From contig NZ_CP051428.1 of NCBI RefSeq assembly GCF_012676905.1, positions 2,566,001-2,630,000 on the forward strand: a stretch of 64,000 nt of DNA. Reading direction: 5' to 3'. Numbering within the stretch: the stretch's first letter is position 1; each line of letters opens with the position of its first letter. Source of the stretch: Paenibacillus albicereus (GTDB lineage Bacteria > Bacillota > Bacilli > Paenibacillales > Paenibacillaceae). The notes beneath the pieces were generated by a model that worked only from the letters and a program-made list of their open reading frames with translations, did no database searches and was not told the DNA's origin. Positions 47,382 through 56,801 of this stretch are shown one piece after another. A program made the translations under genes and the position numbers.

Positions 47382-49321
47382 CAGATTCCCTCCTCTCCTC
47401 GAAGCGTGCCCTCCGGCACGAGCTCCAGCACCGCTTGCCGCACGGCCGGCTCGTCCAGCCGGTCCGACATCACGACGATCTCGCCGCGGTCCTCGCGCGT
47501 CCGGATGAGCCGTCCGAATCCTTGCCGCAGCCGCAGCTGCATGAACGGCTTCTCCACCTCGGCGAAAGCGTCCTGCGCTTCCGACCGCCGGGCGTTGTAG
47601 ACCGGATCGGCGGGCGGCCACGGCAGCTCCCAGACGACGACGAGCGACAGCGAAGGCCCCGGTATGTCCAGTCCTTCCCACAGCGTCGCGGCGGCCAGCA
47701 CGCTTTCCTCGTCGTTTTGGAAGCGCCCGATCAGATGGCTGATCTCCGCGTCGCCTTCGTACAGCATCCGGTAGCCGTCCAGCTCCCCGTCCGCCGCCCA
47801 GGCGCGGAATTCCGCCAGCTGCCGGCGGTCCGGGAACAGCAGCAGCGCGCGGCCGCCGCTGCGCCGGAGCGCCTCCAGCACGGCGGCGCGCTTGTCGGCG
47901 AGCCCGGCCGTGCGCACCGTCCGCACCTGCATCTGCTCGGCGTAGTCGTACGGGCTCGGCGTGCTGAACTGCAGGTAGTCCCGGATGCCGAGCGAATCGG
48001 CCACGTACTGGAACGAGCCGCCCGCCGACAGCGTCGCCGACGAGAAGATGACCGGCATCGGACGGGCGAACACACGCTCGGCCAGCACCTCCTTGACGAG
48101 CCGCGGCATGAGCACGAGCGACAGGCCGTCCGCTTCCTCGGCCAGCCAGGCGATCAGCCCGTCCGGACGGTCGAACAGCGCGAGCGCGGTGCCGATCATG
48201 TCCAGATGCTCCTCGACGATCGTCCGATGATAGGCGTCAAGGGTGAACAAGCCGCTTTCAAAAACGAGCTGCTCCTCGATCTCCTCCAGCTGCGAGCGGA
48301 AAGCGCGAACCTCGCGGGCCAGCTCCGGCGTCACGCGGAATTCGAGCCGGTCCGAGCCGGCCACCGGCCTCGCCTCGCGCCGCAGCAGCCGGAACAGCGA
48401 CTCGCTGCGCGCGATCGCGTCCTCGATGCCGTAGGCGAGCGATTCGCGGATGTCGTTCTGCAGCAGGCGGCTGACGATCGACTCGAACATCGCGTGCTGC
48501 AGCTTGTAGGTGAGCGCGTTCTGCGCGGCCGCCTCCAGCAGATGGCCCTCGTCGAAGACGACCGAGCTGTGCTCCGGCAGCAGCGGCAGCTGCCCTTCGC
48601 GCTTGCGCGCCTCCGCCGTCCAAACATGCTCCATATAGAAGTCATGCGAGCAGATGAGCACGTCCGGCGCCTTGCGGTAATGGTCGCGCGAGAGCGTCAT
48701 GCCGCAGCGATGCCGCTGCGGGCAGATCAGGCAGTCCTGGAACACGTCCCAGCCGATGCGGGACCAGTCGGCGTCGCCGAGCTCGGGATAGTCCTTGCGG
48801 CTGCCGTAGGGATGGAACGCCTGCATCGTCGCGGGTCGATGGACGAACTCCGGCAGCGAGCGGTGAAGCTCGTCGAACCGCTCCCCGTCCTCGCCGCCGC
48901 GAGCCGCGTCGAGCTTGTTCAGGCATAGATACTGGCCTTGCGTCTTGGCGACGCGCGCGTCGACGGCAAGGCCGAGATGGCGGGCGATCTTGGCCAGGTC
49001 GCCCTCCGGCTTCGTCAACTGCTCGATGAGCGACTCGTCGGCGCAGGCGATGACGGCCGGTTTTTGCGTGTATCGGGCATAAGCAGCGGCGTACAGCAGG
49101 TAGACGAGCGTCTTGCCGGTGCCGACGCCGGCTTCGGCGAACAGCGTCTTGCGCTCCTGATAGGCGCGCTCGAGCTGGAACGCCATGAAAATCTGCTCGT
49201 CCCGCACCTCGAAGCCGGCCTCGGGAAGAATGTCGTAGAACACGTCGGCGATCCAATCGCTCGCCTGGCCGATGAACGGCAGCGACGGATCGTAGACGAA
49301 CGGATAGCGGGTCTGGGTCAA
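47381..49321 (-). CDS. DinG/XPD-family ATP-dependent DNA helicase
   Basis: This is a 646-residue superfamily 2 helicase. Walker A is AEAGVGTGKTLVYLL (Lys70), and the DExH motif reads VVFDEGHLLEA. Four cysteines between them (GQYLCLNKL, DCLICPQRHRC) fit an XPD/DinG-type Fe-S cluster. C-terminal motifs include FSSATLSAGGSF, LLFPDRRQLAEF, AAATLWEGLDIPG and QGFGRLIRTREDRGEI. It unwinds 5'-3' during repair of blocked forks or R-loops. TTG 49321 is preferred to ATG 49420 because GGGGAGG lies 10 nt upstream and family members begin at TRYPFVYDPS-like sequence. It heads an operon with an ATL gene. Confidence 0.9.
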   Translation of the reverse strand: MTQTRYPFVYDPSLPFIGQASDWIADVFYDILPEAGFEVRDEQIFMAFQLERAYQERKTLFAEAGVGTGKTLVYLLYAAAYARYTQKPAVIACADESLIEQLTKPEGDLAKIARHLGLAVDARVAKTQGQYLCLNKLDAARGGEDGERFDELHRSLPEFVHRPATMQAFHPYGSRKDYPELGDADWSRIGWDVFQDCLICPQRHRCGMTLSRDHYRKAPDVLICSHDFYMEHVWTAEARKREGQLPLLPEHSSVVFDEGHLLEAAAQNALTYKLQHAMFESIVSRLLQNDIRESLAYGIEDAIARSESLFRLLRREARPVAGSDRLEFRVTPELAREVRAFRSQLEEIEEQLVFESGLFTLDAYHRTIVEEHLDMIGTALALFDRPDGLIAWLAEEADGLSLVLMPRLVKEVLAERVFARPMPVIFSSATLSAGGSFQYVADSLGIRDYLQFSTPSPYDYAEQMQVRTVRTAGLADKRAAVLEALRRSGGRALLLFPDRRQLAEFRAWAADGELDGYRMLYEGDAEISHLIGRFQNDEESVLAAATLWEGLDIPGPSLSLVVVWELPWPPADPVYNARRSEAQDAFAEVEKPFMQLRLRQGFGRLIRTREDRGEIVVMSDRLDEPAVRQAVLELVPEGTLRGEEGI

Positions 49322-49507
49322 GCGGGTATAGCCTCCCCTTGCAGGTTGAAGATCAGGAGAGCGAACGGGCTCGAGGCGTCGCCTCGCAGCCGTCCGCTGC
49401 CCATGTCGAAGTTTCATCATAATCCGCCGGGTAGTCCATGTAAAGGGGTCATGCGTCCATCCGGCGTCCGCTCAATGTCCGCCGGCTACCTTTACGAAGG
49501 GATGCGG

Positions 49508-50188
49508 TTAGCTCCGCTGCTTCAGCTTGCGCGCCTCCGCCGGGAGCGCCTCCGACTCCAGCACCGTCCGTCCGTCGGGCGCATGCAAGGCAGCGGCCAG
49601 CATCGCGGACGCGATCACGCCCGCCTCGATCGGCCGGTAGCGGGCAAGCGGCCCTCGCATCAGCGGGCCGAACGCCTTGCCTACCGCCCCGGCGACATGT
49701 TCGAGCGGGCGCTTTTCGGCACGTTCGCCCAAAATCTGGGACGGCCGCACCAAGACGAGCTTACGCAGCCCGAGCTTGCCGAGCTCCTGCTCCAGCTCGC
49801 CCTTGACGCGCAAGTAAAACGCGCCTGACGACGCGGAGGCGCCGATCGACGAGACGATGACGAGCGCTGCGGCGCCCTCCGCAGCGGCCTGGCGGGCGAG
49901 CCGCAGCGGCAGCTCGTAGTCGACCTCCCGGAAAGCCGCCTGGCTGCCGGCCTTGCGGATCGTCGTGCCGGTCGCGATGAACAGGTCGGCCCCTTTCAGC
50001 CGGCCCGCAAGTGAAGCTTCCGGCTGCTCCTGGTCCCAGACTAGCTGCTGCAGCTTGGGATGCGCCGCCCCTGTGCTCCTGCGTCCTGCGGCGATCACCT
50101 CGTCGTAGGCTCCGCTTTCCAGCAGCCGCTTCAGCAGCTCTCCGCCGACGAGTCCGGTCGCACCGGCGATGACGGCCGTTCGAGTCAT
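49508..50188 (-). CDS. NAD(P)H-binding protein (atypical SDR, NmrA/HTATIP2-like)
   Basis: This 226-residue protein has the Rossmann site AVIAGATGLVGGELLKRLLE (GxxGxxG), DLFIATGTTIRKAGSQAAFR and VIVSSIGASASSGAFYLRVK, with the YxxxK pair of the active site (YLRVKG). It ends in a helical tail. Related proteins are annotated as oxidoreductases or epimerases without a fixed substrate. ATG 50188 lies 8 nt after GGAGG; ATG 50194 is possible. Upstream lies the hairpin array, so its promoter should be close to 50195-50330. Confidence 0.82.
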   Translation of the reverse strand: MTRTAVIAGATGLVGGELLKRLLESGAYDEVIAAGRRSTGAAHPKLQQLVWDQEQPEASLAGRLKGADLFIATGTTIRKAGSQAAFREVDYELPLRLARQAAAEGAAALVIVSSIGASASSGAFYLRVKGELEQELGKLGLRKLVLVRPSQILGERAEKRPLEHVAGAVGKAFGPLMRGPLARYRPIEAGVIASAMLAAALHAPDGRTVLESEALPAEARKLKQRS

Positions 50189-50335
50189 GCCCATCTCCTC
50201 CTTCGCTTCTCTGTCTTCCATTATTCCATGCCGGAGAGAACATGGCAAAACGGACGAGGGCAAGCGGGGCCGCAGCGGCCCGCTTCGCGGAGCGGGGATT
50301 CGTTCCGATCTCCCTGGAGCCCAGATTCCTTTGAT

Positions 50336-50811
50336 CCGCGCAACTCCCTCCATTCAGCCGCCTGCCTACCAGAGTTGCTCGGTTTTTCCGCGCAACTCTC
50401 CCCGTTCCGCCGCCTGCCTACCAGGGTTGCTCGGGTTTTCCGCGCAACTCGCCCCGTTCCGCACCCGCCAACCGAAATTACTCGGTTTTTCCGCGCAACT
50501 CCCTCCGTTCCGCCGCCTGCCTACCGGAGTTGCTCGGTTTTTCCGCGCAACTCTCCCCGTTCATCCACCTGCCTACCGGAGTTGCTCGGGTTTTCCGCGC
50601 AACTCCCTCCGTTCCGCACCCGCCAACCAAAGTTACTCGGTTTTTCCGCGCAACTCTCCCCGTTCCGCCGCCTGCCTACCGGAGTTGCTCGGTTTTTCCG
50701 CGCAACTCCCTCCGTTCTCGCACCCGCCAACCAAAGTTACTCGGTTTTTCCGCGCAACTCTCCCCGTACCGCCGCTTGCCTACGGAAGTTGCTCGGTTTT
50801 TCCGCGCAACT
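50336..50811. repeat. Tandem hairpin array 1: nine 51-52 bp units
   Basis: Nine complete units start at 50373, 50425, 50476, 50528, 50580, 50631, 50683, 50735 and 50787, with a half unit at 50336. The conserved core is AGTTGCTCGG-T5-CCGCGCAACT, an imperfect 10-bp hairpin with one T/C mismatch and a T-rich loop. Two linker types occur: CGCCGCCTGCCTACCGG and CGCACCCGCCAACCAA; the second type goes with a core variant AGTTAC. All six frames stay open by chance of period, but there is no RBS or codon bias. This is not a CRISPR: linkers are near-identical and there are no cas genes. Confidence 0.9.
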
Positions 50812-50842
50812 CCATTTGTTCCGCCTGACAGCACAAGTTAAG

Positions 50843-51240
50843 TAACTCGATTTTTTCGACTTAATGCCTCAACTTCGTGCCCCCAGCCACCCCGTAACTC
50901 GATTTTTTCGACTTAGCGCTCAACTTCGGGCCTCCAGCCACCCTGTAACTCGATTTTTTCGACTTAATGCCGCAACTTCGGGCCTCCAGCCACCCCGTAA
51001 CTCGATTTTTTCGACTTAATGCCTCAACTTCGGGCCTCCAGCCACCCTGTAACTCGATTTTTTCGACTTAATGCCTCAACTTCGGGCCTCCAGCGACCCT
51101 GTAACTCGATTTTTTCGACTTAATGCCTCAACTTCGGGCCTCCAGCCACCCTGTAACTCGATTTTTTCGACTTAGCGCTCAACTTCGGGCCTCCAATCAC
51201 CTCGTAACTCGATTTTTTCGACTTAGCGCTCAACTCCGTG
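50843..51240. repeat. Tandem hairpin array 2: eight 51-52 bp units
   Basis: Eight units start at 50843, 50895, 50946, 50998, 51050, 51102, 51154 and 51205. The core TAACTCGA-T4-5-TCGACTTA forms an 8-bp hairpin with one mismatch and a T-rich loop. Linkers are GCCTCAACTTCGGGCC and CTCCAGCCACCCTG. Units with AATGCCTC are 52 bp, units with AGCGCTC are 51 bp. Its period equals that of array 1 and its core differs mainly in the arms. It abuts array 1 with 56 bp between last and first cores. Confidence 0.9.
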
Positions 51241-51448
51241 CCTCTAAAGCGATCAAGTTCAAGCTAGAACAAGGAACGTCAGCTCCGATTCTTCCGGACG
51301 GGATAGGAGAACATATCTGCCGTCTCCGAAGCGATTCCTTGTGGGACACTACCTGCATCTACGGCTTACCCCAGGAACGCTCGGCTCGCGCAGCGGGCTC
51401 CTTAGCGGACCCAGCCTGCTTCTCCGGCTCGTTCCGGAGACGAAAAGC
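51241..51448. other. Non-coding DNA between array 2 and the thioesterase terminator
   Basis: About 200 bp with no ORF that has an SD and family-like sequence, no hairpin repeat and no recognised RNA. I see nothing functional in it. Confidence 0.6.
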
Positions 51449-51496
51449 AAAAAGCCGTCTCCCGAAACGGCCCGAAAGCCTACCGGGAAACGGCTT
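51449..51496 (-). terminator. Terminator of the fad operon
   Basis: AAGCCGTTTCCCG / CGGGAGACGGCTT is followed on the minus strand by TTTTGCTTTTCG. It lies about 90 bp past the thioesterase stop at 51585 and closes the leftward fad transcript. Confidence 0.8.
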
Positions 51497-51584
51497 GAAG
51501 CGCGCGCATGCTTGGCATCCATCCAGACCGCGCTATGAAGCCTCGCGTCCTCCGCATGCCAGCGCCGCGCCGCGCTCCGCTCCG

Positions 51585-52022
51585 CTAGGAGCCGAGCACG
51601 CGGAACGTGCCCGTGCCGAAGGCGCACAGCTCGCCCGACTCGGTGCGGGCATACGACTGCGTGCTCACCATCTTGCGCGACTGATGGACGATCTCGGCGC
51701 TGACGATCAGCCGTCCCTCCTTGATCGGAGAGACGTAGTTGAGGTTCAGGTTCGTCGTCACGACAGCCCGGTCGGGATGGGCAGCCATCGCCACGAGGCC
51801 CATCGCGGAGTCGATCAGCGTCGCGTAGACGCCGCCGTGCAGGATGCCGATCAGGTTCATGTGATGCGGCTTGATGTCGAGGTACACCTCCGCGTAGCCG
51901 TCGCGGATAACCTTCATCTCCGCTCCGAGGAAGCCCCAGAACGACTGGTCGGCGGCGGCGGACCACTGCTCCAGCAGCTTTTTGCCTTCTTCGGATGAAT
52001 CCGCTTCCAAGTTCAGGTTCAT
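51585..52022 (-). CDS. PaaI-type hotdog-fold acyl-CoA thioesterase
   Basis: This 145-residue enzyme has the hotdog-fold motif MNLIGILHGGVYATLIDSAM (the HGG loop and Asp of the helix) and NLNLNYVSPIKEGRLIVSAE. It probably releases CoA from stalled or unusual acyl-CoA esters, keeping CoA available during beta-oxidation. Its start overlaps the lcfA stop by 4 nt (ATGA), so it is the last gene of the fad operon. Confidence 0.88.
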   Translation of the reverse strand: MNLNLEADSSEEGKKLLEQWSAAADQSFWGFLGAEMKVIRDGYAEVYLDIKPHHMNLIGILHGGVYATLIDSAMGLVAMAAHPDRAVVTTNLNLNYVSPIKEGRLIVSAEIVHQSRKMVSTQSYARTESGELCAFGTGTFRVLGS

Positions 52023-53707
52023 TTCGTCTCCTCCTGCTTCTGCAGCTCCTCGTCCAGCAGCTTGCGGCGCAGCACCTTGCCGACGAGCGTCTTGGGCAAG
52101 CTGTCGCGGAATTCATACGCCTTGGGCACCTTGTAGGCGGCCAGCCTTTCCTTGCACCACGCCTTCAGCTCCGCGGCATCCGGCTCGGCGCCGCTGCGCA
52201 GCACGATGAACGCCTTCACCGTCTCGCCCCGGTACGGATCGTTGACGCCGGCGACGATCGCCTCCTCGACGTCGGGATGCTCGAACAGCACCTCCTCCAC
52301 CTCGCGCGGATAGATGTTGTACCCGCCGGCGATGATGAGGTCCTTGCGGCGGTCAAGGATGTAGAAGAAGCCGTCGGCGTCCATGCGCCCGAGGTCGCCG
52401 GTGTAGAGCCAGCCGTCCTTCAGCGTCTGCGCCGTCTCCTCCGGCCGCTTCCAGTAGCCGGCCATCACCTGCGGCCCGCGCACGATCAGCTCGCCGATCT
52501 CGCCCGGCCGCACGTCCTCGCCCGATTCCGGATGCACGATCCGGGCCTCGGTGTCGGGGAACGGGATGCCGATCGAACCGCTCTTGCGCTGCTCCCAGAT
52601 ATTGTTCGCATGCGTCACCGGCGACGCCTCCGTGAGGCCGTAGCCCTCGATGAGCTTGCCGCCCGTCAGCCGCTCGAAGCGCTCCTGCACCTCCAGCGGC
52701 AGCGCGGCCGCGCCGCTGATGCACACATTGATCGAGCTGAGGTCGTACTTGCCGACGTCCGGATGGTTGATGATCGCGATATACATCGTCGGCGCTCCCG
52801 GGAACACGGTCGGCTTGTGCTTGTGGATCGCCTTCAGCACGGCGTTGATCTCGAAGCGCGGCATCAGATAGAGCGTCGCTCCGAGCCGGATGCCCTGGTT
52901 GAGCAGCACCGTCATGCCGAAAACATGGAAAAAGGGCAGAGCGGCGAAATACCGCTCCTTGCTGCCCTCGTTGCGATAGTTCCACAGCTGGCTCTGGATC
53001 GTGTTGGCGATCAGGTTGCGATGCGTCAGCATGACCCCTTTGGCGAAGCCCGTCGTGCCCCCGGTGTACTGGATGAGCGCCAGATCATGCCGGGACTCGA
53101 CCGGCGCGCGGCAAGGATCGGACATCGACTCGCGCAGCAGCTTGACGAAGCTCAGCAGCTGGCGGTCGCCGTAGTCGAGCTTCGGCAGCGGCGTGCCGTC
53201 CTTTTTCGCCTTGATCGGGTAGAGCAGGTTTTTGGGAAAAGGCAGGTAGTCGGCGACGGAGGCGACGATGATCCGCTCCATCGGCTGCTCTCGGGTCGCC
53301 TGCCGCACCCTTCCGACGAGCAGGTCGAGCGCCACGATGAAGCGGGCTCCCGCGTCGAGCAGCTGATGCTCCAGCTCCCGCGGCATGTAGAGCGGATTCG
53401 TCATGACGACGACGCCCCCGGCGAGCAGCGTGCCGTAGTAGGCGATGACCGCCTGCGGGCAGTTGGGCAGCATGACCGCGACCCGGTCTCCTTTGCGGAG
53501 ACCGAGGCTGATCATGGCGTTGGCGTAGCGGTAGGCCGAATCGAGCAGCGTGCCGTAGGACATGCGGGCGCCCATGAACTCGAGCGCCGTCTGGTTCGGA
53601 CTTCTCTCCGCCGTACGGACGAGGAACTCGGCCAGGTTCTGGTCGGGATAATCGTATGTCGGCGGTACTTCATGCGGGTAGTGACTGAGCCAAGGTCTGT
53701 TCGACAT
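52019..53707 (-). CDS. lcfA: Long-chain fatty-acid-CoA ligase
   Basis: This 562-residue ANL-superfamily enzyme activates fatty acids by ATP to acyl-AMP and then acyl-CoA. Motifs are the P-loop YTGGTTGFAKGVMLTH, the adenine site ISGAAALPLEV, YGLTEASPV, and GWLYTGDLGRMDADGFF with DRRKDLIIAGGYNIYPREVE; the C-terminal Lys sits in PKTLVGKVLRRKLL. ATG 53707 has GGGGTGG just before it; GTG 53716 is an alternative. It follows fadE by 21 bp. This is the entry enzyme for the beta-oxidation genes next to it. Confidence 0.93.
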   Translation of the reverse strand: MSNRPWLSHYPHEVPPTYDYPDQNLAEFLVRTAERSPNQTALEFMGARMSYGTLLDSAYRYANAMISLGLRKGDRVAVMLPNCPQAVIAYYGTLLAGGVVVMTNPLYMPRELEHQLLDAGARFIVALDLLVGRVRQATREQPMERIIVASVADYLPFPKNLLYPIKAKKDGTPLPKLDYGDRQLLSFVKLLRESMSDPCRAPVESRHDLALIQYTGGTTGFAKGVMLTHRNLIANTIQSQLWNYRNEGSKERYFAALPFFHVFGMTVLLNQGIRLGATLYLMPRFEINAVLKAIHKHKPTVFPGAPTMYIAIINHPDVGKYDLSSINVCISGAAALPLEVQERFERLTGGKLIEGYGLTEASPVTHANNIWEQRKSGSIGIPFPDTEARIVHPESGEDVRPGEIGELIVRGPQVMAGYWKRPEETAQTLKDGWLYTGDLGRMDADGFFYILDRRKDLIIAGGYNIYPREVEEVLFEHPDVEEAIVAGVNDPYRGETVKAFIVLRSGAEPDAAELKAWCKERLAAYKVPKAYEFRDSLPKTLVGKVLRRKLLDEELQKQEETK

Positions 53708-53728
53708 GCCGTCCACCCCAATCTGTGC

Positions 53729-55510
53729 TTATGGCACGTATCGTTCGGCCTCGATGACGCGGGAGGCGATGCGGCGCTTGAGCTTCACCGTATCGAGGGC
53801 GCCGTTTTTCGTCAGCTTCTTGAGCACGGACAGCTGCGTCTTGAGCATGTCGCCCGTCTCCATCGCCGCCAGCGTCTCCTTCGCCAGCTCGGCGATGCGG
53901 CTGAACTCCTCCTGCACGAACACGCTCGTCATGTCGACGCCGAGCTGCGCCTTCGCCCCGCCTTGCAGGGAGATGCGCTTCTGCGTCCGCAGCAGCGCGC
54001 TTTCCATCGCGAACACGCCGATCATGATGTCCGCGAGGTTGCTCAGCACCTCCTGCTCCTGCTCGAGCTTCGTCTGGTACTTCTGCACGGCCGACGCGCC
54101 GGCCATGAGGAAGATTTTCTTGGCGCTGGCGAGCAGATGCGCCTCCAGCTCCAGCGGCTGCTCGAACTGCAGGTTCGAGGCGCGCAGCTCCATGAGCTCC
54201 GTCTGCAGCTTCATCGCCTTTTGCAGCAGAGGCAGCTCGCCCTTCATCGCGCGCTTGATGAGCGTGCCCGGGATGAGCAGGCGGTTGATCTCGTTCGTGC
54301 CCTCGAAAATGCGGTTGATGCGCGAGTCGCGGTAGATGCGCTCGATGCGGTATTCCTGCGTGAAGCCGTAGCCGCCGTGGATCTGCACGCCTTCGTCGGC
54401 GACGAAGTCGAGCCCCTCGGAGGCGAACACCTTGTTGATCGAGCATTCGAGCTGGTACTCCGCGATCGCCTTGGCGGACTGGTAGCCGACGTCCGCCGCG
54501 GCATAGTCCACGTCGGCGAGGCCGACGTCGAACAGGCCGGCGGTGCGGTACACCATGCTCTCCATGACGTAAGTGCGGATGTTCATCTCGGCCAGCTTCT
54601 TGCCGACGAGCGGGAAGCTGCTGATCGGACGGCCGAACTGCGTGCGCTCGTTGGCGTACTTGGCGGAATACTCGATCGCGTCCTTGGCGGAGCCGACGCA
54701 GCCGACGGCGAGCTTGTAGCGGCCGATGTTGAGGATGTTGAAGGCGATCAGATGGCCCTTGCCGACTTCCCACAGCAGGTTCTCGACCGGCACCTTGACG
54801 TCCTCGAGGATGAGCGGGCAGGTCGACGAGCCCTTGATGCCCATCTTCTTCTCCTCCGGCCCGATGCTCACGCCGTCCATCGTACGCTCGACGATGAACG
54901 TGCTGAAGTCGGTGCCGTTCACCTTGGCGTAGACGATGAACACGTCGGCGAAGCCGGCGTTCGTGATGAACTGCTTCGTGCCGTTCAGCACGTAGTGGCT
55001 GCCGTCCTCGCTCAGCACCGCCGTCGCCTTCGCGCCGAGCGCGTCGGAGCCGGAGGACGGCTCGGTCAGGCAGTACGCCGCGATCAGCTCGGCGCTCGCC
55101 AGCTTCGGCAGGTACTTCTGCTTCTGCGCCTCGTTGCCAAAATAGACGATCGGCAGCGTGCCGATGCCGACATGCGCGCCGGCCGACAAGGCGAACGCGC
55201 TCGCCTTCGTCATCTTCTCGCTGATGAGCGTGCTGCTCACCTTGTCGAGGCCGAGGCCGCCGTAGGCCTCCGGCACGTCAGCGCCGAGCAGGCCGAGCTC
55301 GCCGGCCTTGCGCAGCTTCTCGACCGTCAGCTCATAGTTCAGCTTCTCGATCTTCTCGTCGGCCGGCTCGATCTCGCCGGCGACGAAGTCCTCGGTCGTC
55401 TCGGCGATCATGCGCTGCTCCTCGGTCAGCTCCTCCGGAATGACGATGGAGTTGAAGTCCAGGTCGTCGATGATGAAGCTGCCTCCGAGCACTTTGCTTT
55501 TTGTTGTCAT
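53729..55510 (-). CDS. fadE: Acyl-CoA dehydrogenase
   Basis: This 593-residue FAD enzyme carries out the first oxidation of beta-oxidation, giving electrons to ETF. Sequence marks: AAYCLTEPSSGSDALGAKAT and GTKQFITNAGFADVF in the substrate/FAD domain; the catalytic Glu region SRINRIFEGTNEINRLLI; QIHGGYGFTQEYRIERIYRD before it. It has ~200 extra C-terminal residues, like FadE of B. subtilis rather than the ~380-residue short-chain enzymes. ATG 55510 follows AAAGGAG. It is third in the order fadN-fadA-fadE. Confidence 0.94.
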   Translation of the reverse strand: MTTKSKVLGGSFIIDDLDFNSIVIPEELTEEQRMIAETTEDFVAGEIEPADEKIEKLNYELTVEKLRKAGELGLLGADVPEAYGGLGLDKVSSTLISEKMTKASAFALSAGAHVGIGTLPIVYFGNEAQKQKYLPKLASAELIAAYCLTEPSSGSDALGAKATAVLSEDGSHYVLNGTKQFITNAGFADVFIVYAKVNGTDFSTFIVERTMDGVSIGPEEKKMGIKGSSTCPLILEDVKVPVENLLWEVGKGHLIAFNILNIGRYKLAVGCVGSAKDAIEYSAKYANERTQFGRPISSFPLVGKKLAEMNIRTYVMESMVYRTAGLFDVGLADVDYAAADVGYQSAKAIAEYQLECSINKVFASEGLDFVADEGVQIHGGYGFTQEYRIERIYRDSRINRIFEGTNEINRLLIPGTLIKRAMKGELPLLQKAMKLQTELMELRASNLQFEQPLELEAHLLASAKKIFLMAGASAVQKYQTKLEQEQEVLSNLADIMIGVFAMESALLRTQKRISLQGGAKAQLGVDMTSVFVQEEFSRIAELAKETLAAMETGDMLKTQLSVLKKLTKNGALDTVKLKRRIASRVIEAERYVP

Positions 55511-55575
55511 AGTTCGTCGCTCCTTTGAATGGTGGACTCGAGATTCGGAATCTGGATCGTGACGCCATCCCGCCG

Positions 55576-56760
<1,185 letters not shown>

Positions 56761-56801
56761 CTCTATGCTCACGCTCCTCTTCGCTTGGAACCTCGATTCG
56801 A

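Noticed and set aside
50060-50845. Repeat-rich plus-strand proteins across array 1
   Set aside because: Several frames stay open only because the repeat lacks stop codons. There is no SD, and the sequences are shifted copies of the same DNA.
50336-51240. CRISPR array
   Set aside because: Linkers are nearly identical instead of unique, the repeats vary, and no cas gene is within the window.
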